The notes beneath the pieces were generated by a model. That model was given only the letters and a program-made list of their open reading frames with translations, did no database searches and was not told the DNA's origin. DNA of 64,000 bases from Bolinopsis microptera (taxonomy: Eukaryota; Ctenophora; Tentaculata; Lobata; Bolinopsidae), in assembly GCF_026151205.1 (NCBI RefSeq), contig NC_087082.1:9554901-9618900 (forward strand), written 5' to 3'. A program made the translations under genes and the position numbers. Below, one piece after another: positions 1 through 11,352 of the stretch (positions are counted from its first letter, which is position 1; each line of letters begins with the position of its first letter).

Positions 1-320
1 TTACATTAAGACTGATAATCAATTTGAAGTCTTAAAATGATTCCTGCAAAATTAACCGAAAACCTGCCTATTTATCGTATTCGTGCAGAGATTTATCTCA
101 CGTAATTATTTAATCGAGTTGTTGATTTATAGAAAAGCCTGCAAAATTAACACAAAACCTGCCTCACCTTTCACCTACTCTCGGCAGGTTTGCTCTATTT
201 TGGCAGGTTTTCCGTTAAATATAAAGTCGAATGCTGCAGATTTAACGCAAATCCTGCGTAAGTTGAGATAATTTGAATCAACTTGTGGCGTGATTAAACC
301 TATATTGGCAGGGGTTTTGG
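1..320. repeat. CCTGC-rich degenerate repeat, left block
   Basis: The block contains irregular copies of a motif built around aaaacctgcc, aaattaac and ggcaggtttt. The same vocabulary fills 3480-3990 just upstream of the LINE at 3983, so both blocks belong to one family. No coding potential is evident: the 62-codon open frame here is made of the repeat. The family could be the untranslated region or a hitch-hiking satellite of a mobile element. Confidence 0.6.
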
Positions 321-485
321 ATAATTTGAGTGTACAATGTGGAATACCTACTGTAATGATCGTATAACCTTATTACTAGGTAGGGTGTAGGACTGAGACT
401 TGGTTTGTGCAAAGCTACAGAAGTACAGAATGCTACATGCCTACATGGCTCTATAGTTTATACTTTTATACATGCAGTCACTAGT

Positions 486-583
486 CAGTGGCGAAACGAC
501 CGCCCGACACTCCGGCAACCCCTGCTATGCGGAAGGGGATGGGGGGGGTGCAGCTGCGGCCTCTTAGGTACGTTTCGCCACTG
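486..583. mobile_element. 98-bp MITE with 13-bp terminal inverted repeats
   Basis: The ends are CAGTGGCGAAACG (486-498) and its exact reverse complement (571-583). CAGTGGCG is typical of hAT-type termini. The interior is GC-rich and has no ORF of its own. I could not find a convincing 8-bp target-site duplication, so the hAT assignment is an inference. Confidence 0.6.
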
Positions 584-1200
584 CATATTATCCACTGTTA
601 CCAACACGGGGTCTATGATAAGTTTGAGTATAAAAGTACAATCTACCGTCTAGTATAATCTACCGTCTCTAAAAAAATTAGGCATTCAGGATTTTCAGAG
701 AAAACAATATAGGTGTTTTAATATTGAATGGGCGTGGTCTAAAATATTCGAATTTTCAAATTTTGACGACGGAATCCTCGAACCAGTAAGTACAGTATGC
801 CATCTGCAAAGCAACAGCTCTCAAATATAAAACTCAGCGGAGGTATAAGACCCAACGTTTGCACACTGACTTTTGGCCCACCCTGTATAAAAACCGATTA
901 TTGGAAAATAACTGTTTGCTTAACTTCAGTTCTTAGGTTGCCATTTTTAGATTAGATTGCTATGTTCTTAAGTAGTGAGGACAGCACTTTTTCAGTTGCA
1001 GTGCCTCTACCTGTTCATTGTTCACATTGTAAGATTTAGTGAATGAAGTGATTCTGAAAGAATCTTCAATTACAATTAATATAATAGTTCTAAATATGCA
1101 GTTATTTTCAGATTATGAGATATTTGATCGGAAATTTGTCACACGTTAAAGTGACACTTAATAAGTTGGACCTTAATCGAAATTCGTATTCACGAATTGG

Positions 1201-1286
1201 AAATAGCTCGTACTATAATTTATAGGTTGACCTCCCACATATGCTCTAAGTGGGAGGTCAACCTATAACTCAAATTATTGCTATTT
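1201..1286. repeat. Perfect 18-bp hairpin in an extended palindrome
   Basis: An 18-bp arm at 1221-1238 is exactly complementary to 1250-1267 with an 11-nt loop. Outer arms AAATAGC (1201-1207) and GCTATTT (1280-1286) extend the symmetry. It is probably a miniature foldback or MITE; nothing ties it to a gene. Confidence 0.65.
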
Positions 1287-2519
1287 ACCAATATTAATTG
1301 ATCACTGATGTGGCACTTTCAGCGGAAAATTAGTAATAGAAAGCGGACAAACCAGTTTTGGTGAAGGATGTATATCTTATACTCTTATAGTAGTTGTAGG
1401 TACACTGTACAGCAATGCTAAGGTAATGAGGTAATGCTGTAATGGGACTACTGCGGACCCTCTACCGGCCAAACATATTATCTCATTATTGAAGGGTGTA
1501 GACTGTGATATAGATGTAAGAACTTGCTAAATTGGGAGGTGACTGTTTTAAAATGATCAGATGCTTGCTTACTAACTTATTAAGAATGAGAGGTGATAGT
1601 GATTTACTTTATCTTGACAGGACAGTTAAGTATTTAAGCTTAAGAAACCACGTGGAGCTAAACGGTGCAAGTGATATAATACTTGAAAATTGACCCCCCC
1701 GACCCCCCGACAATTGACCAAACAAATATATTTATTATACTAACCCTAACAGTAACCCGATTGGGCGACATCTGTCCGACAGCGACATCTGTCCGACAGC
1801 CGAATTGGGGATTTCGGACAGATTTCGCTGTCGGACAGGAGTCGTTTTTGGCGACATCTGTCCGAATTTCGGATCATATTGTAATTTCGGTTCACATTCG
1901 TATTTCACAAACTCACGGGTAATTTCGTGACGTTGCTCCCATTGTATTCTGGGTAAAATTATCTTTATCCCGGTTGTTGCGACAAGTAAAAATGCTCTTA
2001 TTAGGGAAAGGAGATTACTCGACGTTTCAATGTAACTACATCGTATTCATGATCTCAAATTATTTGTTATATAGTAGTGTTGAAAGTATTAAGTTGCTCC
2101 CATTGTTCGAATGCTGATTTGATCCATTGAGATCTGATCCATCGATACGTGATTGACTATTTAAGGACAGGATTGTGCTAGCCGTACACTAACAAGCTGT
2201 CGATCACATCACAGGACACAGCCTACATGAGTACATATAGGATAGCAGCCGTATGGAGATCAGTTATCGCAATCCACAATGGCAACCAATCTTCAGTAAA
2301 CAGACCCAGATCTGCAGCAAACAGACCCGAGAGATCTGGAAACGCTATCCATTCCTGCAAACTAAATCCTCTCTACCGACAACAGTCCAATGATGCTCTG
2401 GGACTCTGGATGGGACGAACAGACTCGTCGATCATTCCTTTGGGGGACTCCTAAGAACGCAGATCATATGGTGGACGCGGAGCATTGCGTAGTCAACGCC
2501 CAACGGTACCTTCAAATCC

Positions 2520-2750
2520 GCACCTAATCTCTTCCATCAGCTCTTCACAGTCCACGGACTCTTCCCTGACGGCTGGCACCTCCCCCTCTTCTAAGGACTC
2601 ATTCCTGGAAAATCGACGACCCTCTACCGCAACATGTTCGAGGAGATAGACACCTGGGCTTCTGAGGCCTTGGGGCTACCAACCACAATACATTCTCATG
2701 GACTACGAGCTCGCCATTCACAACGCAGTTGCTTCATGCCTGCCTGCCTA
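2520..2750 (+). pseudogene. MULE transposase fragment, frameshifted
   Basis: One frame reads TVHGLFPDGWHLPLF, then a stop at 2592-2594, then GLIPGKSTTLYRNMFEEIDT. After a frame change near 2693 a second frame gives MDYELAIHNAV. The order 'HGLFPDGWHLPL ... GK ... LY ... MDYELAI.NA' is the characteristic core of MULE-family (FLYWCH-associated) transposases, where the D of MDYE belongs to the DDE catalytic set. One stop and at least one frameshift make it non-functional. The family call rests on motif recognition only. Confidence 0.6.
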
Positions 2751-2954
2751 GGTCGAAAATAAACTAGTAGTACACTATGGCTCAGATCATATCTCAAATT
2801 GGCAATGTTACGTATTCAAATTAACAGTTCAGATCACGTCTCTAATTGGAAATGTGTTGTATTGAAATCAGATCACAATTTCGGACAAATGTCGTTTTTT
2901 CTGGTACCCTGAGTCGGACAGATGTCGCTGTCGGACAGATGTCGCTGACAGGAG

Positions 2955-3172
2955 TCGTGTTACCCAGTAACCCTAACCCTGACCCTAACCCTGACCCTGA
3001 CCCTAACCCTAACCCTAACCCTAACCCTAACCCTGACCCTGACCCTAACCCTAACCCTGACCCTAACCCTGACCCTAACCCTGACCCTAACCCTGACCCT
3101 AACCCTGACCCTGACCCTAACCCTGACCCTAACCCTGACCCTAACCCTGACCCTAACCCTTACCCTAACCCT
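2955..3172 (+). repeat. Telomere-like (CCCTAA/CCCTGA)n interstitial array
   Basis: About 36 hexamers alternate between CCCTAA (the animal telomere repeat on the C-rich strand) and the variant CCCTGA. The variant is scattered irregularly rather than at one edge. The tract is internal to the window and adjacent to transposon ends, so it is interstitial and not a chromosome terminus. Confidence 0.85.
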
Positions 3173-3299
3173 GAATTGACCCCAGTGTAATTACATGGGG
3201 GGTCAATTGTCGGGGGTAGATTGCATCAGGGGGTCATTTGTCGGAGGGGGGGGGGGGGGGGGGGGGGGAGGGGGTCAATTGTTGCGGTACCGTACTATA

Positions 3300-3990
3300 T
3301 AAGTATATAGCGTACTATACCTCTCATTTGGAGATTCAGTGCCATGGTTGTCAGCTTTTTATCAACTCCGGCCAATTTCTTGACTGCGCTAATCAACTCG
3401 GTTTTATTGACTTTTAGTTTTGGTGCCAAATAAGCAAAATTCCAAATAACTTAAGAACTTAAAAGAAAGATAAAAGAAACCTGCCAATTTATAAATTTAA
3501 CGCTGCCATAATAAGATTATAGCATTATAATCTATTTGGCATGGATTGATAATTTTATAACAAATCCTGCAAAGTTAATGGAAAACCTGCCGATTTAACT
3601 TTATCACTGCCGTAATCTATCCGGCAAGGATTGATAATTTTATAAAAAATCCTGCCAAGTTAATGGAAAACCTGCCGATTTAACTTTATCACTGCCGTAA
3701 TCCATCCGGAAAGGATTGATAATTTTATAGCAAATCCTGCCAAGTTAATAGAAAACCTGCCAAATAACAAATACCTGCGCTGTTGATGCAGGATCACTAG
3801 TTAATTAGGCAGGTTTTGACATAAAAAATTAAGAGAAAACCTGCGGATTTAGTGTAATATACTGCTGATCTGGACAGGGTAAATTAGATTACTAGGCAGG
3901 AGTGGTAATTTCGCAGTCTTCGCTATTAACTGGGCAGGTTTTAGGTTAAATTCGCAGTGGCAATGGCTGGAAGGGGCCTACATTGGCAGG
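3300..3990. repeat. CCTGCC minisatellite, right block
   Basis: From 3480 there are three near-identical units of about 85 bp (for example 3560-3645 and 3646-3730), each carrying aatcctgccaagttaatg, cctgccgatttaacttta and ggattgataattttata, followed by more diverged copies to 3990. It ends (ttggcagg) exactly where the LINE coding sequence becomes recognisable. 3300-3480 shows nothing identifiable. Confidence 0.7.
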
Positions 3991-6900
3991 TAAGAAAAAA
4001 GGCACAGGTGTTGCACTCTATGTATCTGACCATTTAAATACTGTGGTCTTAGAAAACGTATCACACTGTACTACAAATATTGAGAGCCTCTTTGTTGAAA
4101 CCACAGATAGCGCAGGCAGCAAAATTGTTCATAGAGTCATTTACCGACCCCCTAATGGCTGCTTTGATAGCTTTTGTGAAACCCTGGAACTACTTGCAAA
4201 GCAGCTAAATGGGAAAACTGTCAATTTGTTGGGAGACTTTAACTCAAACATACTTAATATTTCTACCAGTTCCCAGCTCTTTGAGGATACTTTATACAGA
4301 AACGGCTTTTACCCGACTATCTCCATTGCAACACATTTTCGTCAAAACTGTAAAAGTTCCTGCATCGATAACATTTTAACAAATAAAATTGAGAATATAG
4401 TCTTATCAGGTGTTATTGAAGAACGGCTTGGTGAGCATGCCCCTATATTTACCTTCACTTCAGTAGAGACCCCTCGCAGTACAGAGCCTCAGAAACATGT
4501 CCGCTATTATGATTACTCAAGTTCCAAATTGAAAAGCTTTGTAACTGAACTTGAGGTAAAGGTAAACCAGCTCACTCCTTCAACAAAATTTGATGAGTTT
4601 ACGGCATGTTTTGACCAGACACTTGACAAACACTGCAAACTGGAGGTACCGAAAGTGACAAAAAGAACTCCCAAACTTAACCCATGGATTACAGACAGTA
4701 TCATCCAGTCTGTAGAAAGAAAGCATGAACTACGTAAGGAGTGGTCTGACACTGTTACCAATAAGAACCCTGGTGGTAATATCTTGCTATACCAAGTATT
4801 TAGTGATTATCGTAGGATGCTCAAAGCTATCATTAAAGCTGCCAAACGTTGGCATTACTGTAACGAAATTCTAAACAACTGTGAAAACAGCAAGAAAACC
4901 TGGCAAATTATTAACGAACTCAGAGGCAAAAAGAAGAGGCAAACCAAGCCCCCATTTATCATTGATAACCAAAGAATAGTTGATAGAAGAGCAATTGCTA
5001 ATGGATTCAATGCTTGGTTTGTCTCTATTGCACCAAAGCTGAATGAGACACTGAATAATCTATCTAATGGCCTGCCTATATTACCCATGAAAACTTTCTA
5101 TGACTTCCTGAACCCAAGAAATGAAAAAAATATTAGGTTAGAAGATTGCTCCTCAAACGAAATATTGAAAATCATAAGAGAGTTCGAAAATGGTAAAGCC
5201 AGTGACATTCCCATAAGTGTAATAAAAAAGTCATCTCATGTAATTGCACCTGTATTATCGAACTACTTCAATATCCTTATGACCCAAGGTATATTTCCTG
5301 ATGTCCTGAAAACTGGTAAAATAACACCTGTATATAAGAAAGGTAACCCAGAAGAAATCGAGAACTACTGTCCTATCTCCACACTGTCCGTCTTCGGTAA
5401 GATCTTTGAAAAGCTCATATATTCTAGAATATACGGATTTGTTAGCTCCCAGGGAGTTATATCGAAGACACAGTTTGGATTTAGGAAATCTCACTCTACA
5501 TCTCATGCTGTCAATTACTCTGTAGATTTAATTACGAAATCTCTTAAACTTAAGAATCATGTTTTAGGAATATTCATTGACCTTAGCAAAGCTTTTGACA
5601 CCATCGATCATTCAACACTTCTTATAAAATTAGAGGGATGTGGAGTGAGAGGAGTTGCAAATAACCTCATAAAAAGCTACTTAACAAACAGGCAACAATA
5701 CATTGAAGTTGTAGGAGAAAAATCAGATACCCTATCTATTCAATTTGGTGTCCCACAGGGTTCAATTCTTGGACCTCTCCTATTTCTTCTTTATATGAAC
5801 GACATCACAAACAGTTCTAAACTAGGATCATTTGTCACCTTTGCTGATGATACTAATATATTTGTTGTCGGCAAAACAAAACGTGAGGCATATGAACGAG
5901 GAAATGAGCTTTTGTCATCATTACAGTCTTATATGAGAGCGAATAAGTTACATATAAACATGTCCAAGTGCTGTTACATACACTTCAAACCCAACATGGC
6001 AGGTTCTAAGTCAGAGATTTTATCACACCCTGAACCTGTACTAACTATAGACAACTATCCAATCAAAAAGGTTTCATCCGCAAAATTTCTGGGTGTTATA
6101 ATTGACGAGAACCTATCATGGGAAGATCACATTAAAGCTCTTAAGCGAACCCTAAATCATTCCACATCCACTTTATGTAGACTTCGCTGCTCCCTTCCAG
6201 AATTTCTACATCAACAATTATATTATACTCTGTTCGAATCACATCTTTCCTACTGTATATCTGTATGGGGTGGGGCAGCTAAGCAACGTATAAGCTCAAT
6301 ATTTACTGCTCAGAAGTACTGTCTCAGAGTACTATTTGGTGATAGGCTGGCGTACCTTGATAAGTTTAAGACTTGTGCACGTACTAGGCCTATAGGACAC
6401 CAGAAACTTGACCAAAAATTTTTCATAAAAGAACACACCAAACCGATATTCAAGCATAATAATATTCTAGCTATACCAAATCTCTATACATACCACAGTT
6501 ACCTCGAGCTCTACAAGATAATGAAATTCCGTGCTCCAATATCCCTATATAAATCAAGAGGCTTGCATATAATGAACATATTGACACGGGTGCAGAGTTG
6601 AGTCTGTACGGAACCTAGTAGTTTCAGATCCTTGTTTAACTTGCCGTACAGCAAGGTCATCCACTACTTTAGCCCGGCGAGGCACATAACTCCCTCTACA
6701 ACTCCATGACAAATGTTTCATATATACTAGCCGAGTTCACAAGTTATATCCTTGTGTTTGAGAAGAGCTCGTTAGAACTGCTTCCTTTCCCTTCAGTATC
6801 CCACAGTGTTACACAGGGTTACACATGTTCGTCGAGGAAACCCTGCCTTCTTATCTGTCAGGTAGACCCACCTGACAACCACAACACTAGGTCAACCAAA

Positions 6901-7170
6901 ATTTTTAACATTTTAACCCCAAAGTTCAGAATGACTGACTTTACTACTAGTGTAATGTGCTTGCGAGGAAAACTTAAAAGTGCGCTATTAGCCAATCAGC
7001 ATAACCACGCCCTGCTTGATTGGACCGTGAAAGATTTTGACTGCACAAATATTATTTTCCAAACATTATAACTGGCTGTTCACACACATCTCAATTAAAT
7101 TCCTCTAGGCTACTGTTTTCCAAGTCTTGTCCTGTGAGTAAAGAATGTGTGAGAAGGTATTAATAAAATA
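3983..7170 (+). mobile_element. Non-LTR retrotransposon (jockey/CR1-like), 5' truncated
   Basis: A long open frame (3983-6601, 872 codons) encodes an apurinic-type endonuclease lacking its N-terminal ~60 residues (LLGDFNSN, then FRQNCKSSCIDNILTN and GEHAPIFTF) and a reverse transcriptase: YRPISxLS-like block (here NYCPISTLS), FIDLSKAFDTIDH, VPQGSILGPLLFLLYMNDI and the catalytic FADDT. The C-terminal region continues out of frame in 6706-7071 (RLKSALL-like, then DWTVKDFD), so there is a frameshift near 6590-6700. An AATAAA (7162-7167) lies about 90 bp after the last stop. The RT core is intact, but truncation and frameshift make this copy non-autonomous. The 5' edge abuts the CCTGCC minisatellite. 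Confidence 0.9.
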
Positions 7171-7734
7171 AATGTATATTTTTTGAATTTTTAAATCTAA
7201 TCTGAGAATGAAGTATAAAGAAATTTTTAATTAGCACTGTATAGTTTAAGATATTTATAGCTTATTATAGCCATTGATACAAAGGCCATAATCTTTCGCA
7301 AGCTCTTTAATATACACCTTGAAGCCACATTTTATATCCTTGAATCACACAATATAAACTAAAGCATGTTTTAGTGTAGACTTTTTGTCACAACAAGACT
7401 GCAACCTATAGTAACAACTATAAACAGAACCCCTAATGTCTACTAACAAATTTCTTCTAGTCCTAAAATGAGCCCTGTCTCTAAAAACCTAACTGAACTA
7501 GCGTTTCGGTGTGTGCAAAAGCTTTCAGGCACACGCATTCCTTGCCCCGTTAGTTACCTGTCCTTCCAAAACCAAACTAGCAGTCAAGGACAAAAAGTCA
7601 TACACCAAATGGGCATTATATTTTATGAATTGTTTTACATCTTTTTATTCTGTAAAATGTGCTAAAATTAAATTTCTTGTTTCATTGAAAAAAAAAAAAA
7701 AAAAATTTCTTGTTTCATTGATTATGTAGACCCC
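7171..7734. other. AT-rich interval without a recognisable gene
   Basis: Downstream LINE flank. A 19-nt A run (about 7688-7706) is bracketed by two copies of aaatttcttgtttcattga (7670-7688 and 7706-7722). This looks like a small poly-A insertion or slippage product. No exon with good splice sites was seen. Confidence 0.5.
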
Positions 7735-8130
7735 TGCTGAAAATATCGCCCCCTTGTTGGCGCCCCCTCCCCTCTTAGTAAAAACGTGAAATTGGACAAC
7801 TTAGGTAATTTAAGAGGATAATACACCAGTAAAATCTCTTTTATATATTGTATACAATTTTACGGACGAAATGATACCAGGGAGGACTCCCAACCCACCG
7901 CTTCGGCAGGGTAGTTGATGGACCGTTCACAAGCAAGAGCCACTTTGGTCTACTTGCCGTGAGGTGTCTCAGCTACATGGGTTGGGGGTCCCCCCTTTTT
8001 TTTCTTTTTTTTTTCTTCTTTTTTTGTAAAATCTCTAAAAAGTGTATTTCTAGAGCAAAACGCACAGTTTTGCCAGTACCTCGTTAAGTTTTTCAAAACT
8101 ATCCCACATTCAAACAAAGTTTTGGCGCCC
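7735..8130. repeat. TTGGCGCCCCC dispersed repeat, copy 1 (interrupted)
   Basis: This copy parallels 10195-10440: ttggcgcccc, then gaggataa/gaggatacgg, gtaaaatc, agtgt-atttctagag and gcacagttttgccagtacc. It is interrupted by the ~186-bp retroposon at 7840-8025. The repeat itself has no ORF and no classifiable termini. Confidence 0.65.
7840..8025 (+). mobile_element. Structured-RNA-derived retroposon with 11-bp target-site duplication
   Basis: The insert is flanked by direct repeats GTAAAATCTCT (7829-7839 and 8026-8036). The related repeat copy at about 10309-10325 carries the same site once and uninterrupted. The body folds into a compact RNA: a 14-bp closing stem (7884-7897 with 7978-7991, one U-G wobble), a CCGC-UUCG-GC hairpin with one bulge (7898-7910), an 8-bp stem (7911-7918 with 7969-7976), and an inner arm made of 7927-7930/7959-7962 and 7933-7937/7953-7957. 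It is followed by long T runs like a Pol III terminator (7996-8025). I do not recognise the parent RNA; it is not a tRNA, and I could not match it to 5S, Y or 7SL features. Confidence 0.6.
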
Positions 8131-9193
8131 CCCTAAGATGATATTAATTGGCACATATTTCAAATTGTATATTAGGTCCACAAAGTGGGACCATGTTGGG
8201 GATGAGGGACCATGTTACCTCATCCCCAAAGTGTGATCTGAAAATTTTTTCTTTAATTTAGCTGTATCTCTATTTGAGATAGGGAAAATATTGAGTTTAT
8301 TGAGTTAGTAAAAACAAATTTTTTTATTTTATACCCACAATCAATTCATATTTAGTTCAAATATTTAAAGTCAAAATAACCATTTCACATAAGTGGTTAT
8401 ATTATAATAAAATAATTTGTGATAAATTAATAAATTAATTTACACTCAAAAATGAACAAAATATACACAATTTTTACCTAGTGCAACACTGGTTCAGCGC
8501 GCGGCTGATCGAAAAAGTTTGATTTGATTTACTAACTACAGTGTACAGCGTACATGAAAAAATTACTTACTGAATCTTTTAATACTAGACACATTTTAAT
8601 TCAGATGTTGTTCAATGAGTTTGCCACAAAAATGTTCAAATTATGTAGGAGAGTAAAAGGACACAATTGCTAGTAGTGCTTCTTTGTGCCCGTTGACTAC
8701 AATGAACATTTTGCGGAGTTTCTCCAGACGGCTTTTATCGGAGTGCGTGTTATTTACTTGGTTATGCACAAGCCAGGCCAACATTTTGTTTTTGTGTCAG
8801 CCGTGCTACCAGGTTGCAGAGTATTATAAACACTAAACAATTATACACTATACAAATTTGCTAATACAATATCATGCAGAGTCCGATCTAGCTGCAAACG
8901 TCAGACACCACAGTTCAGCCGCCAAGTACCGTTTAAGTGAACACCGAGACACGAGGTTTAGGTGTCATTTTGTAAATCACTTTATGGATGGATAATTCAG
9001 TAATTGTTGAAGAAAATTACAGTCACTGCCACCTATAGCGTTATGTCATGGGTCTGATTAACGGCCAAGAATAAACGTACGTGCGTGCTTAAGAAACCCG
9101 CGCAAATGTTGAGGTAGGGAGTAGCTGCGGCGCGCTTTTAACATATATTACGTATAGCGCCGTACGGAAACGGCAATATTTAAGTAATTAAGT
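8131..9193. other. AT-rich interval, no gene recognised
   Basis: Apart from a short hairpin (ttggggatgag near 8196 and ctcatccccaa near 8218) and scattered T runs, nothing coding or repetitive stands out. Confidence 0.4.
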
Positions 9194-10050
9194 ATTTGTT
9201 TACATAAATTCCACGTTTTTATCAATAATCTAGCATGGTCCAAAACTGTTAAAGTTGTCATTATGCCACTCATTATCAAACCTGCTTTGGGCATCTAGAA
9301 GAGATCGGTTTAGCCTTGATTTGATTGAGTTACAGGATGTGTTCACAAAGTCAGGTTTATTCTGTGGATTGGAGTCCTTGAATTGATTCCAAAGCCAAGA
9401 AGATTTATAAATAAAGTTATGGCTTGGCTTTGGTGGTATTAGACGGTCATCCCTCAGTTCAGACATGTTAAGTAAAGAGTAGAGAGATATGGGTACCCTA
9501 TATTTCACTATTTTAAAAAGTTCAGTTATAGTACGAAGTTTGTAAAGATTATGAACAGTAAGGAGTTTATGACTGTTAAATAGTGGTTTGGTTGATTCCT
9601 TGGAATAGAATTCAGCTCCTAGTTTTTGACAACATAAGGGTCTAACAAGTTTATTATGAACTACCGATTTAGAGCGGACACACTTTGCACATGGTTTAAT
9701 ACGTGGATTAACAGAGTTATTAACATTAGACTCATATTTACCCAGTATTTTACATTGAATAGGTCTAGAACGAGCACATGTTTTGAATTTGTTTTGGTAT
9801 GAGTTTGCATCTCCAAAAATTATTCTAATACATCTCTTCTGTGTTAAGAATACAGGGTTGATAACTTGGTTAGAGACACCACCCCATACTGAGATGGCGA
9901 ACGTAAGGTGTGATTCAAATAGTGTGTGGTATATCTGCTTGTGCAGTTTTATAGGTAGACAGTTTTTTATGCGGTAAATACGTCCACAAGCACTTCTTAG
10001 TTTCTTATTTAGTGATTCGATGTGAGGTTTCCAGTTCAGTTTTTGAAGGG
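9194..10050 (-). mobile_element. LINE 3' fragment, same family as 3983-7170
   Basis: Read on the minus strand, an essentially uninterrupted frame runs from about 10041 to the stop at 9230. It encodes the region after the RT active site: ELNWKPHIESLNKKL, HTLFESHLTFAISVWGG, then KRCIRIIFGD, CQKLGAEFYSKESTKPLF, HNLYKL and a C-terminal RLNRSLLDAQSRFDNEW. The other LINE has counterparts in the same order (TLFESHLSYCISVWGG, RVLFGD, KFFIKEHTKPIF, RLKSALL-like). The fragment is 5' truncated, as expected for incomplete target-primed reverse transcription. Confidence 0.85.
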
Positions 10051-10194
10051 TTATTTTTATATAGAGTCATTGTGACATTATGTGTATACTGTTTGGAACA
10101 TTTTTATAAATAAAAAAAATGAATTTAGCTGGAATGTTAGGTGCTCTAAAAATAAACAACAAGTAAGGCAGTATTTTTGGCACTTCCCTACAGT

Positions 10195-10440
10195 GGTGTA
10201 ACGTTGCCTGTTGGCGCCCTGCTGAAAAAGCGCCCCCTGTTGGCGCCCCTCTCCTTTTGGTGCCCTTCCCCAAAATTGAACAAATTAGGTGATTTTAGAG
10301 GATACGGCGGTAAAATCACTAAAAAAGTGTGTATCTAGAGAAAAATGCGCAGTTTTGCTAGTACCTTAGTTAAATTTTAAGTCATAGAGCAATCTTCTCA
10401 ATTTTATGATTTAAGAATGATATTTTACCCTAACTATGAT
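10195..10440. repeat. TTGGCGCCCC dispersed repeat, copy 2 (uninterrupted)
   Basis: Homologous to 7735-8130 but without the retroposon. It therefore acts as an empty-site reference at about 10309-10325 (ggtaaaatcactaaaaaagt). Confidence 0.65.
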
Positions 10441-11352
10441 TTGGTGGCATTTCATACTTATAGCTATAATTCAAATTTGAAAGTCAATAGATTATTAGTG
10501 ACAACAAAATTATAGTTTAAGACATCCACACTGCGCAGAGTGGAAGTTGATACTTAATATCGATATGTCTGTCCCGTTTTCCACAAAAAAGATTTCAAAT
10601 TAAATTTTTTTCCAAATTATTTTTTACCAAGTGTGAAGTAACGTGATTTCTGACATTTATCTTAGTAGTGCAGGTGAAAGGTGACAGAGTTAGCAAAAAA
10701 CGTTGAAATGAAGATTGAAACATTATTTTAGGCAAGATTTTGCTAAGAACCTGGTTCCTGGGTTCTCGACTTTCTAGCGGTGGGGTTTCCAATATTAGAA
10801 TTTATGATATGCATTGATTGATTAATTGGTAATAAATTTAAGTTTTGTTTTTATTGTAGGCTACAATGAGAATTTTAGTTACAAATAGCATGATAGATCT
10901 GAAAATAGAAAAATAAAATCCTTATGAAAGTTTTAACCCAAAGCTAAAAATATAAATACTTTTTTAAGTAAGATCAAATAAAGCGGTTGATCAGTCACTC
11001 GTGTCATTACGACGACATTGTTATAGAAAGTCAAATATTCTCCAAAATAATTAAAAGACGATTCCCAATCAAGAACGTTTAAAAAAAATTATCCTTATTA
11101 TATCTGTATGGTTAAACAGTGAAATGTTTATCTCCAAGGTAATTTTGTTATATTCAAATTACAATTTTTCTAAGGTGTAGACAGTTGTGTAAATTTGTGT
11201 CCAAATTTGCCATATTTTTGGAGTAAGGCCATACAGAATTAGCTGATCCAGTACTTGATATTTTAATTTTTACTGGAACTAAGATTCATACAAAAATTGT
11301 ACAAACCTTCTCTTATTACCCAATACTTAAATTGGTCTCAGGGAGGAATATA
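10441..11352. other. AT-rich interval, no gene recognised
   Basis: Nothing beyond low-complexity AT sequence was identified. The 65-codon minus-strand frame at 10595-10792 has no conserved-looking content or splice context. Confidence 0.4.

Larger units (their letters stand above)
1683..3285. mobile_element. Decayed MULE-like DNA transposon with inverted C/G-rich ends
   Basis: The left end (1690-1717) carries ttgacccccccgaccccc and cgacaattgacc. The right end (3176-3285) carries the inverted equivalents ggggtcaattgtcggggg and ggggggtcaattgt. Inside each end is a second inverted block made of multiples of cgacatctgtccgac (1765-1870 and, inverted, 2876-2955). Between them lies a broken MULE transposase (2520-2750), and next to the right end a telomere-like array (2955-3172). 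The nesting suggests one element of about 1.6 kb. The exact ends and target-site duplication cannot be fixed by eye because of the G run at 3246-3268. Confidence 0.5.

Noticed and set aside
840-895. Another copy of the 5.4-kb element terminus (ttggcccaccctgta)
   Set aside because: Only about 15 bases match and no opposite end was found nearby; noted as possible relic only.
2955-3172. Chromosome end (true telomere)
   Set aside because: The array is internal, only ~220 bp, mixed with CCCTGA and bounded by transposon sequence.
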